Source of the DNA: Pseudomonas pergaminensis
GTDB lineage: Bacteria; Pseudomonadota; Gammaproteobacteria; Pseudomonadales; Pseudomonadaceae
Length of the DNA stretch: 64,000 nucleotides
Direction: 5' to 3'
Assembly (NCBI RefSeq): GCF_024112395.2
Contig: NZ_CP078013.2
Span: 2,790,001-2,854,000, forward strand
A model generated the notes under the pieces. The model was not told where the DNA came from and made no database searches. It worked only from the letters and a program-made list of their open reading frames with translations. Numbering within the stretch: the stretch's first letter is position 1; each line of letters starts with the position of its first letter. The position numbers were made by a program, and so were the translations under genes. Shown here piece after piece: positions 34,968 to 42,090 of this stretch.

Positions 34968-36554
34968 ATGTCGGCGGTACAAGGTCATTGGCGTGAAGTA
35001 TCCGAGCAAACGCTCGCGGCGACAATAACTAATAAAGGTTATTTTCCCGCCCCCCTCAAAGGAGCCAGTCAAGTAGTGATCATTGTCGAGCGCAAGGAAG
35101 ATTGGGCCTCCTACTTCCCCAGCGAAGACATCGTCACCGCCCAGGAGTACCTGGAACAGACCCGGGAAAACGAGACCGGCAAGCGTGTCCAGGTGATCAA
35201 CCTGTGCCGCAGCTACAAGTACCTGGGGCACGGTTATTACTGCTCGCTGCTCGCCGAAGCCCGTGGGCACAAGGTGATTCCGTCGGTGCGTACCATCAGC
35301 GAACTGACCAGGAAGTCGCTGTACGGCCTCGCGTTGGACGACCTGGACAAGACCCTTGATAAAGCCCTGAGTCATCATCTTTACAGCAATACCGAAGGCT
35401 TTACCCTGACACTTTACTTTGGCCGGACCAATATAGAACCGTTGCAGGATCTGGCCCGTCAATTGTTTGAGGCGTTCCCGTGCCCCATCCTGTTAGTTGA
35501 TTTTAAAAAGAATAACGGCTGGCATATCGAAGGGGTCAAGTCCGGTGTGTTGCACAAGTTGCGCGATGATCAGGAAGATCAATTCGCCCACGCCCTCGAC
35601 AACTTCAGCCGCAAGATCTGGCGCCAGCCACGTTCACGGCGCCTGGCCCGTTACGACCTGGCCATCCTGCACGATCCCCAGGAACAATTGCCGCCGTCGA
35701 ATGCCAAGGCGTTGGAGAATTTCATCCGCGTGGGCAAGGGCCTGGGCATCGATGTGGAGTTGATCGAGCGCAAGGACTATTCGCGCCTGGCCGAATACGA
35801 CGCCTTGCTGATCCGCGAGACCACCAGCGTCGACAACCACACTTACCGCTTCGCCAAGAAAGCCGAAAGCGAAGGCCTGGTGGTGATGGACGACCCGGCG
35901 TCGATCCTGCGCTGTACCAATAAGGTGTACCTCACCGACCTGCTCAACAGCCATCAACTGGGCATGCCCGCCACCGAGATCCTGTACAAGGAGCGACCGG
36001 AAGACTTCGAGCGGGTCGGCGAGCGCCTGGGGTTCCCGCTGGTGCTGAAGATCCCCGACGGTTGCTTTTCCCGTGGGGTGATCAAGGTGGAAAGTCAGGA
36101 AGCCTTGCTCAAGGCGACTGCCGAGTTGTTCGAGCATTCGGTGTTGCTGCTGGCGCAGGAATTCTTCTACACCGAGTACGACTGGCGTATCGGCGTACTC
36201 AACCGCAAGCCGATCTTTGCTTGCCAGTACTTTATGTCCAAGGGCCATTGGCAGATCTACAACCACAAGGCCATCGGCCAGGACATCAACGGCGAGTGCC
36301 GCACCCTCGCGGTCCACGAAGCACCCAAGGCCGTGGTAGAGCTGGCCGTGAAGACCGCCAACCTGATCGGTGATGGCCTCTACGGCGTCGACCTCAAGCA
36401 GTCCGGCGACAAGGTGGTGGTCATCGAGGTCAACGACAACCCCAACCTGGACGCGGGCATTGAGGACGCCTATTTGCAGGACGACCTCTACGGCTTGGTG
36501 CTGGAAGAATTCGTGCGGCGCCTGGAGTTGAAGCGCCAGGGCCAGGTCTGGTGA
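34968..36554 (+). CDS. RimK-like ATP-grasp ligase with N-terminal RLAN domain
   Basis: A 528-residue protein. The N-terminal half is the RLAN (RimK-like ATP-grasp N-terminal) domain: VVIIVERKEDWASYFPSEDI, INLCRSYKYLGHGYYCSLLA, EARGHKVIPSVRTI. The C-terminal half is ATP-grasp, with FPLVLKIPDGCFSRGVIKVE, a lid region QEFFYTEYDWRIGVLN, and Mg-binding VVVIEVNDNPNLDAGIED. Such enzymes join an amino group to a carboxylate (amidoligase), often adding amino acids to peptides or proteins. It is followed after 7 bases by the CorA-like gene. The substrate is unknown; it is distinct from ribosomal RimK, which is about 300 residues. Confidence 0.87.
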   Translation: MSAVQGHWREVSEQTLAATITNKGYFPAPLKGASQVVIIVERKEDWASYFPSEDIVTAQEYLEQTRENETGKRVQVINLCRSYKYLGHGYYCSLLAEARGHKVIPSVRTISELTRKSLYGLALDDLDKTLDKALSHHLYSNTEGFTLTLYFGRTNIEPLQDLARQLFEAFPCPILLVDFKKNNGWHIEGVKSGVLHKLRDDQEDQFAHALDNFSRKIWRQPRSRRLARYDLAILHDPQEQLPPSNAKALENFIRVGKGLGIDVELIERKDYSRLAEYDALLIRETTSVDNHTYRFAKKAESEGLVVMDDPASILRCTNKVYLTDLLNSHQLGMPATEILYKERPEDFERVGERLGFPLVLKIPDGCFSRGVIKVESQEALLKATAELFEHSVLLLAQEFFYTEYDWRIGVLNRKPIFACQYFMSKGHWQIYNHKAIGQDINGECRTLAVHEAPKAVVELAVKTANLIGDGLYGVDLKQSGDKVVVIEVNDNPNLDAGIEDAYLQDDLYGLVLEEFVRRLELKRQGQVW

Positions 36555-36561
36555 GCCGGCG

Positions 36562-37500
36562 ATGATCCAGCGCTTTGAACTGGCCGATGGCAAGCTGCGC
36601 AGCGGAGAGCATGACGATGCCCCGATCCTGTTGTTCAACAACCCTGACCTGGCCGAGCGCGAGTGGCTGCGTGACCATCACAAGCTGGACGAACACGCCC
36701 TGGCTTCGGCGCTGGACCCTGATGAAGTTTCGCGTATCGAGTTTCACCCCGACAATCTGTTCCTGATCTGGAAACGCCCGGAGAACTACTCCGGAGGCGG
36801 CAACCTGGTGTTCGAGGTGTCGTCCTGCGGCCTGCTGTTTTCGCCCAGCCGCCTGCTGGTGATCGCCACCGACGAAACCCCGCTGACCGGCCTGGGTCAG
36901 CGCCGCCCGCTGCACACGCCGCTGGACGTACTGCTCGACCTGCTGCTCAACAACATCCATCACTACCTGGGCCACCTCAAAGTGATCAAGCTGGTCGCGC
37001 GGGAGTTGCAGCAGCAGTTCAATGCGTCCATGAGCAACCACCACCTGATGCAGATGTTCAGCCTCAGCGAAAGCCTGATCTATTACATCAACGCGCTGCA
37101 CAGCAACGGCGCGGTGCTGTCGCGGTTGCGCAACCATGCCGAGAAGGAGCATTTCAGCGCAGAGACGCTTGGCCTGATCGATGACCTGATCATCGAGAAC
37201 CACCAGTGCTACAAGCAGGCGGAGATCTATTCCAACGTGTTTTCCGGGTTGATCGATGCGCGTGGCAACCTGATGAACAACAGCATGAACAACCTGTTGC
37301 GCAAGCTGACGTTGATCAACGTGGCGTTCCTGCCGCTGAACTTGATTGCGAGCATTGGTGGCATGTCGGAGTTCAGCATGATGACGGCGGGGACGCCGTG
37401 GTGGGTGTCGTATCCGTTGTTCCTGCTGGCGATGGGGCTTGGGGCGGGGTTGATGGTGGTGGGGCTCAAGCGAATAGCGGGCGGCGCCAATGTGGTGTGA
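36562..37500 (+). CDS. CorA-like membrane protein with a GMS instead of GMN motif
   Basis: A 312-residue CorA/ZntB-superfamily protein with an N-terminal cytoplasmic alpha/beta domain, a long stalk helix (about 140-250), then two C-terminal TM segments (about 251-266 and 283-302). The universal GMN selectivity motif before the periplasmic loop reads GMS at 267-269 (ASIGGMSEF). Only 7 bases separate it from the ATP-grasp gene, so they form an operon. The GMS change suggests altered selectivity or loss of Mg transport; transport of a charged metabolite or a regulatory role is possible. Confidence 0.87.
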   Translation: MIQRFELADGKLRSGEHDDAPILLFNNPDLAEREWLRDHHKLDEHALASALDPDEVSRIEFHPDNLFLIWKRPENYSGGGNLVFEVSSCGLLFSPSRLLVIATDETPLTGLGQRRPLHTPLDVLLDLLLNNIHHYLGHLKVIKLVARELQQQFNASMSNHHLMQMFSLSESLIYYINALHSNGAVLSRLRNHAEKEHFSAETLGLIDDLIIENHQCYKQAEIYSNVFSGLIDARGNLMNNSMNNLLRKLTLINVAFLPLNLIASIGGMSEFSMMTAGTPWWVSYPLFLLAMGLGAGLMVVGLKRIAGGANVV

Positions 37501-37511
37501 ACACCGGTCCT

Positions 37512-37539
37512 TGTAGGAGCCGGCAAGCCGGCTCCTACA
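37512..37539. repeat. Minimal REP palindrome
   Basis: TGTAGGAGCCGGC directly joined to its complement makes a 28-base near-perfect hairpin without the usual spacer. It lies between the convergent CorA-like gene and map and may serve as a terminator. Confidence 0.8.
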
Positions 37540-37552
37540 GGGGGTGTGTCGT

Positions 37553-38308
37553 TCAGGCGCCGGGTTGCAAGGTCAAGACCTCGAACCCATCCGCCGTCAC
37601 CGCCACGGTATGTTCCCACTGCGCCGACAGGCTGTTGTCCTTGGTGACCACCGTCCAGCCATCCTTGAGGCTGCGTACTTTCGAGCTGCCTTGGTTGAGC
37701 ATCGGCTCCACGGTAAACACCATGCCTTCACGCAGTTCCAACCCGGTGCCGGGACGGCCAAAGTGCAAGACCTGTGGCTCTTCATGCATCTGTCGGCCAA
37801 TGCCGTGGCCGCAATACTCGCGCACCACGCTGTAGCCGTTGGCTTGCGCATGGCTCTGGATAGCGTGGCCGATATCACCCAGGCGCGCACCCGGCTTGAC
37901 CTGGCGGATGCCGGCCCACATCGCTTCGAAAGTCATCTCCACCAGGCGCCGGGCCTTGGGGGCGACGGTGCCGATCATGTACATCTTGCTGGAATCGGCG
38001 ATGTAGCCGCCTTTTTCCAAGGTGATGTCGATGTTGATGATGTCGCCGTCCTTGAGGATGTCCTTGGCGCTGGGCATGCCGTGGCACACCACCTCGTTGA
38101 TCGAGGTGTTGATGGAGAAGGGGTAGTCGTATTGCCCCAGGCTGGCGGGGCGGGCCTTGAGGTCGTTGCGGATGAAGGCTTCGACGGCGGCGTCCAGCTC
38201 GAGGGTGGAGCGGCCGGCGGCGACAAAACCGTCGAGCAGGGTGAAAACCTGGGCCAGCAGGCGTCCGGATTCACGCATCACCGCCAGTTGTGCGGCAGTC
38301 TTGATCAT
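37553..38308 (-). CDS. map: Type I methionine aminopeptidase paralogue in a ParD-like operon
   Basis: A 251-residue enzyme from the ATG at 38308. All five metal ligands are present: Asp94 (NIDITLEKGG), Asp105 (IADSSKM), His168 (EYCGHGIG), Glu201 (VFTVEPM) and Glu232 (QWEHTVAV). It removes the initiator Met from nascent proteins. It lacks the genomic context of the housekeeping map (rpsB-tsf), so it is probably a second copy. Its start codon overlaps the ParD-like stop by one base, which indicates coupled translation. Confidence 0.9.
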   Translation of the reverse strand: MIKTAAQLAVMRESGRLLAQVFTLLDGFVAAGRSTLELDAAVEAFIRNDLKARPASLGQYDYPFSINTSINEVVCHGMPSAKDILKDGDIINIDITLEKGGYIADSSKMYMIGTVAPKARRLVEMTFEAMWAGIRQVKPGARLGDIGHAIQSHAQANGYSVVREYCGHGIGRQMHEEPQVLHFGRPGTGLELREGMVFTVEPMLNQGSSKVRSLKDGWTVVTKDNSLSAQWEHTVAVTADGFEVLTLQPGA

Positions 38309-38508
38309 CAACTGCGCCCCCGGATCAGGTCGGGCTTGTCCAGCAACAGTTTGTTGATCAGCTCGTTGTAGGGCAGGTGCGGATTGAGTTCGGCGAGCAG
38401 CCCGATCTTGATCCAGAATTCGGCCTGGGCGTTGATGGAACGGTCCATCGCGGCGCTGGCCAGGCGCAGTTGTTCGTGCAGTTGGTCGGTGATCTTGACG
38501 ATGCCCAT
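38308..38508 (-). CDS. ParD-like antitoxin-family protein
   Basis: A 66-residue protein from the ATG at 38508; an in-frame GTG three codons earlier is possible. MGIVKITDQLHEQLRLASAA followed by MDRSINAQAEFWIKIGLLAE is the ribbon-helix-helix core of the ParD-like family, and LPYNELINKLLLDKPDLI forms a C-terminal tail that in ParD proteins binds the partner. No ParE toxin follows; the next gene is a methionine aminopeptidase (TGATG overlap). It probably represses its own promoter through the AT-rich palindrome 22 bases upstream. Confidence 0.8.
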   Translation of the reverse strand: MGIVKITDQLHEQLRLASAAMDRSINAQAEFWIKIGLLAELNPHLPYNELINKLLLDKPDLIRGRS

Positions 38509-38529
38509 GGTGTTCACTGTGTGGTAGCA

Positions 38530-38557
38530 ATATACAAAGCGTATATGTTTCGTATAT
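38530..38557 (-). promoter_or_regulatory. AT-rich palindromic operator/promoter of the ParD-like operon
   Basis: A 28-base imperfect palindrome (22 of 28 positions symmetric) with ends ATATAC and GTATAT and an internal TATA. On the minus strand it overlaps a -35-like TTGATA and a -10-like TGTATA, so an RHH protein bound here would block transcription. Confidence 0.6.
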
Positions 38558-38631
38558 CAATAGTAAACCCCTGGCCGCCAAATGGCGCTTGGCCATTGAC
38601 TTGCCCGCAGGCCGCCGGTTAGTTTCGTCAC

Positions 38632-38697
38632 ATGACATTTCAAGCCTTTCGCAGCCAGCCAAGCATTATTACCGCCATTCCTCATTTGGCGGGATAG
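38632..38697 (+). CDS. Putative attenuator leader peptide upstream of threonine deaminase
   Basis: A 21-codon reading frame from ATG 38632 to TAG 38697 encodes a peptide with the run PSIITAIPHLAG after MTFQAFRSQ. The Ile-Ile-Thr-Ala-Ile cluster corresponds to the product pathway and substrate of threonine deaminase. The codons ACC GCC of this run form the 5' arm of the first hairpin of the following attenuator, as in classical ribosome-stalling leaders. The ribosome site is weak. It is too short to judge by statistics. Confidence 0.55.
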   Translation: MTFQAFRSQPSIITAIPHLAG

Positions 38698-38740
38698 CAC
38701 ACGGCTGTACCCAAACCCGCCCTAGAGGCGGGTTTCGTTT
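38672..38740 (+). promoter_or_regulatory. Predicted transcription attenuator with terminator hairpin
   Basis: Hairpin 1 pairs CCGCC (38672-38676) with GGCGG (38688-38692). The terminator pairs AAACCCGCC (38713-38721) with GGCGGGTTT (38727-38735), followed by CGTTTTT. GGCGGG (38688-38693) can alternatively pair with CCCGCC (38716-38721), giving an antiterminator. A ribosome stalled on the Ile/Thr codons would cover the 5' arm of hairpin 1 and favour readthrough into the deaminase gene, which starts 42 bases downstream. Confidence 0.6.
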
Positions 38741-38781
38741 TTCCGTCTCCAGGGTTTTTGACAAAAAGCCAGGAGACACCC

Positions 38782-39804
38782 ATGAGCACCTGCACCGCGC
38801 CTCACACCGCCGACCCGGGACTGCTTGAACATTACGTGAAGAAGATTCTTGCCGCCCCGGTATACGACCTGGCGGTGCGCACGCCGTTGCAGGCGGCCCC
38901 GGCCCTGTCGGCACTGCTGGGCAACCAGGTGTTGCTCAAGCGCGAAGACCTGCAACCGACCTTTTCCTTCAAGATTCGCGGTGCCTACAACAAGCTGGTG
39001 CAGCTTACGCCTGAGCAAAAAGCCCGTGGCGTGGTGACCGCGTCGGCGGGTAACCACGCCCAGGGCGTGGCCCTGGCGGCACGGGAACTGGGGATCGAGG
39101 CGCGCATTGTAATGCCCGCCAGCACCCCGGAACTCAAGGTGCTGGGCGTGCGTTCACGCGGCGCGCACGCGGTGCTGCACGGCGCGAGCTTCCCGTTTGC
39201 CCTGGCCCACGCGCTGCAGTTGGCCGAGTCGTCCGGGTGTACCTTCGTTTCGCCCTTTGATGACCCGGACGTGATCGCCGGCCAAGGCACCGTCGCCATG
39301 GAAATCCTGCGCCAGCAGCAAGGGCCGCTGGACGCGATCTTCGTGCCGGTGGGCGGTGGTGGCCTGATCGCCGGCGTCGCCGCCTACGTCAAATACCTGC
39401 GTCCCGAGGTGCGCATCATTGGCGTCGAGCCCGAAGGTTCCAGCTGCCTGTTGGCGGCACTGCAGGCCGGTGAACGGGTGGTGCTGCCCAGCGTCGACGG
39501 GTTTGCCGACGGCACGGCGGTGGCGCAGGTCGGCGCGTATGGCTTCGAGATCTGCCGCGACTGGGTGGATGAAGTCATCACCGTCAGTAACGACGAACTG
39601 TGCAGCGCCATCAAGTTGATCTACGACGACACGCGCTCCATCACCGAGCCTTCCGGTGCGCTGGCGGTCGCGGGCATCCGCCACTACGTGGCCCGTCACC
39701 CATTGCGCGGGCAGACCCTGGTGGCGATCAATTCCGGGGCGAACATCAACTTCGATAGTTTGCGACATGTTGCCGAAAGGGTGGCTGCCCAGGGCGCCGT
39801 TTAA
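38782..39804 (+). CDS. Threonine ammonia-lyase, short form without ACT domains
   Basis: A 340-residue fold-type II PLP enzyme from the ATG at 38782 (CAGGAG upstream). The PLP lysine is Lys64 in PTFSFKIRGAYN, and the phosphate-binding loop is PVGGGGLIAG. It matches the catalytic half of IlvA but ends directly after NSGANINFDSLRHVAERVAA, so the two C-terminal ACT-like domains that give isoleucine feedback inhibition are absent. It converts threonine (and probably serine) to 2-oxobutyrate. Expression control by the upstream attenuator may replace allosteric control. Confidence 0.88.
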   Translation: MSTCTAPHTADPGLLEHYVKKILAAPVYDLAVRTPLQAAPALSALLGNQVLLKREDLQPTFSFKIRGAYNKLVQLTPEQKARGVVTASAGNHAQGVALAARELGIEARIVMPASTPELKVLGVRSRGAHAVLHGASFPFALAHALQLAESSGCTFVSPFDDPDVIAGQGTVAMEILRQQQGPLDAIFVPVGGGGLIAGVAAYVKYLRPEVRIIGVEPEGSSCLLAALQAGERVVLPSVDGFADGTAVAQVGAYGFEICRDWVDEVITVSNDELCSAIKLIYDDTRSITEPSGALAVAGIRHYVARHPLRGQTLVAINSGANINFDSLRHVAERVAAQGAV

Positions 39805-40038
39805 CTTGAAGCCCAGGGTTAAACGATTAATCGCAGCGGTTCGACGACGATTCAATTGACACTGTTCAACCCCTATAACAACGCACAGTGCTTATGAGGA
39901 AAGGTTACAACGAGGGCCGTTTTTGCCGAGTAGGCTTGGGAGTTACAAGCGTCTGCCAGGGTCGGCGAGACGTGGCGGGCACGCGCCTGCCAGGTTCATA
40001 ACACTCTGTTGGCAGTCTCAGAAAAGGAGAGGTTGACC

Positions 40039-40308
40039 ATGCTTTCGGAACTAGAGCTTCGCAGCATCATTGAAGGAAGTTTCCTGCCTAAACGGTGCGA
40101 ATGCACCAAAGCCGAAGATGCCTCGCTGACGATCAAGGTCTATGACGACCGCGACCGTGACCGGGTGGATTTGGAAGTCAAAGGTATCAACGCGGACAAA
40201 CTCGACAGCAGTCGAGCGATTTGCAACCTGATCGCCGCGTTGCGCGAAGACCTCAAGCACACCCATGCACCCGCCCTGCAACGAGCGGGAGGGCGCAGCC
40301 TCTATTAG
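40039..40308 (+). CDS. DUF1652 protein
   Basis: An 89-residue soluble protein from the ATG at 40039 with a strong AAAGGAGAGG site. MLSELELRSIIEGSFLPKRC is the DUF1652 start, with two Cys (KRCECT) and SLTIKVYDDRDRDRVDLEVK following. It is a small Pseudomonas-specific family of unknown function. Its stop overlaps the convergent membrane-protein gene by 4 bases. The 234-base gap before it holds no convincing gene. Confidence 0.85.
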   Translation: MLSELELRSIIEGSFLPKRCECTKAEDASLTIKVYDDRDRDRVDLEVKGINADKLDSSRAICNLIAALREDLKHTHAPALQRAGGRSLY

Positions 40309-40703
40309 CTTGACGCTTGAGTGTGAGGGACAGAAGACCTGTGGGCCTGGATAAACGCCAGGCCCAATACGGTCTCTGTTGCCACCGCCAGCAGGATGCC
40401 TGGCCCCGCATTGCCATTGATCCACTCACCAAACCCCAATACCGCCAGCACCAGGCACCCGGTGATAAACCCGGTGGTCAGGGCGCGGCGCGTGTCCGAA
40501 GGGGGCGCGTGACGGGCGCGGTAGAACATGATGCCGATACCCAGGAAGAGCGCGGCGTTGCGGCGCGACACCATCCCGGTGGCGTTGGAATACTCCACGC
40601 TCCACAACCACAGCAGCAGGTCGGGTCGCAGGCCCCAGACCAGTGCGAGGGCGAAGCACAGCAGGGCGGTGAAGGTGGCGAGGGTACGGAAATTCAAGAG
40701 CAT
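40305..40703 (-). CDS. Small four-TM membrane protein of unknown function
   Basis: A 132-residue hydrophobic protein with four predicted segments: LATFTALLCFALALVWGL, NAALFLGIGIMFY, ALTTGFITGCLVLAVLGF and GPGILLAVATETVLGLAF. Charged turns RRNAAL and HAPPSDTRRA lie between them. No signature residues of a known transporter are visible. It is a lone gene with the host's codon usage. Confidence 0.75.
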   Translation of the reverse strand: MLLNFRTLATFTALLCFALALVWGLRPDLLLWLWSVEYSNATGMVSRRNAALFLGIGIMFYRARHAPPSDTRRALTTGFITGCLVLAVLGFGEWINGNAGPGILLAVATETVLGLAFIQAHRSSVPHTQASS

Positions 40704-40781
40704 GGCGAATCCTTTCAGCCTTATGACAAGCCCGCAAGCGTACGCCTATTTGTGCGGGCCTGGCTCTATTGTTTCAACGCC

Positions 40782-41051
40782 TCAGTTCTGGAAGTCGCAG
40801 GCTTCGGACATTTTCCGGTAGCTCACGTCTTCCACCTTGCCTGCTTTATCCAGGAACTTGATATCCGCCTTGATGACCTTGCACTCATCGGTCGGGGTTT
40901 CGTTCATGGCCAGCACCTTGTCGATATTCATCGGCAGGCCGTAGTGGTAAGGCACGGGTTTGACGGCGGCTGTTTGATCGTCGGCCTGGGCCAGGCCAGA
41001 CGCAGCCGCCAGTGCAAGGGTGGCACCGAGCATCAACGTGCGCAGTTTCAT
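40782..41051 (-). CDS. DUF2790 periplasmic protein
   Basis: An 89-residue exported protein from the ATG at 41051 (GGAG upstream) with signal peptide MKLRTLMLGATLALAAASGLAQA. The mature part has the DUF2790 pattern VKPVPYHYGLPMNIDKVLAM, TDECKVIKADIKFLDKAGKV and SYRKMSEACDFQN with two Cys likely paired. Several paralogues are usual in pseudomonads; some respond to metal or antimicrobial stress. Function unknown. Confidence 0.88.
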   Translation of the reverse strand: MKLRTLMLGATLALAAASGLAQADDQTAAVKPVPYHYGLPMNIDKVLAMNETPTDECKVIKADIKFLDKAGKVEDVSYRKMSEACDFQN

Positions 41052-41138
41052 GGTGTTTCTCCGCAACAAGTGGGTACAACTTCACTCTCGGCTTGCGGGA
41101 TTAACCATTGATTAATGTTTGCCTGGCTGACAAAAGCT

Positions 41139-42077
41139 TCATCCAAGCTGGTGGCGATGCGGCAGGTCCGGCCCGGTCTTGCCGCAGGTCAACGCCGCGG
41201 CGCGAATGGCAAAGCCCAGCATGGCGTCGATCTGTGCCCGCGTGAGCTGTTGCAGGCCCTCTACCGAGTCAAGCTGCTGCTCGGTCAGCCAGGCAATCAG
41301 CGCGGCCTGGAAGGTGTCGCCGGCCCCCACCGTGTCGGCCATCACCACCTTGACTGCCGGTTGCGACCAGTTACCGTGCTGGCGGCTGAACACACTGGCA
41401 CCGTCGCCGCCACGGGTCAGGAATACCAGTTGGCAACGGTGTTGCAGCCAGCCTTGCAGCACGCTTTCCGGCGACTGGTCAGGGTAGAGCAGGTGCAGGT
41501 CTTCGTCGCTGACCTTGATCAGGTCGGCATGCTTGACCAGTTCCGCCACGCGGTCGCGCCACAGCTGGATATCCGGCTGCGGGTTGAGGCGCACGTTGGG
41601 GTCGAGGCTGATCAGGCGTTTGCCGCTTTCGCGCTTCACCAGGTTCAGCAGGGTGTCGCCAATCGGCTGCACCACCAGGGAAAACGAGCCGATATGCAGG
41701 CCGCGAATGTCAGCCCCCAACGCGGGCAGGTGGGCGACTTCCAGCAGGCGGTCGGCGCAGCCTTCGCCTCGGAAGTTGTACTGCGGTGAGCCATCGGCAC
41801 CCACGGCGACCATCGACAGGGTGGTCGGTGCGGCGAACTCCACCAGGAACTGCTCGCTCACGCCTTCATCCTTGAGCACCTGCAACAAGCGACGGCCAAG
41901 GAAGTCGGTGGACACCCCGCCGAACAATCCGGCCTCGATGCCCAGGCGGCGCAAGCCTACGGCGACGTTGAACGGCGAGCCGCCGGCAATCGCCTTGTAA
42001 TTGACCTTGGACGCCTGCCCGCTGGCATCCTCCTCGCTGAAAAAATCAAACAGCGCTTCACCACACACCAGATACAT
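41139..42077 (-). CDS. mtlZ: Fructokinase of the mannitol operon
   Basis: A 312-residue PfkB-family kinase with GGSPFNVAVGLRRLG near the N-terminus and the catalytic ADTVGAGDTFQAALIAWL near residue 250. It phosphorylates fructose formed from mannitol by MtlD. It is the last gene of mtlEFGKDYZ and starts 13 bases after mtlY. Confidence 0.92.
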   Translation of the reverse strand: MYLVCGEALFDFFSEEDASGQASKVNYKAIAGGSPFNVAVGLRRLGIEAGLFGGVSTDFLGRRLLQVLKDEGVSEQFLVEFAAPTTLSMVAVGADGSPQYNFRGEGCADRLLEVAHLPALGADIRGLHIGSFSLVVQPIGDTLLNLVKRESGKRLISLDPNVRLNPQPDIQLWRDRVAELVKHADLIKVSDEDLHLLYPDQSPESVLQGWLQHRCQLVFLTRGGDGASVFSRQHGNWSQPAVKVVMADTVGAGDTFQAALIAWLTEQQLDSVEGLQQLTRAQIDAMLGFAIRAAALTCGKTGPDLPHRHQLG

Positions 42078-42090
42078 AGTCGTTCGCTCT

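Noticed and set aside
39894..40001. A 35-codon frame before the DUF1652 gene with an AGGAAAGG-like sequence
   Set aside because: The purine-rich run lies inside the frame instead of before it, and the product shows no signature; it might still be part of a structured leader, but evidence is thin.
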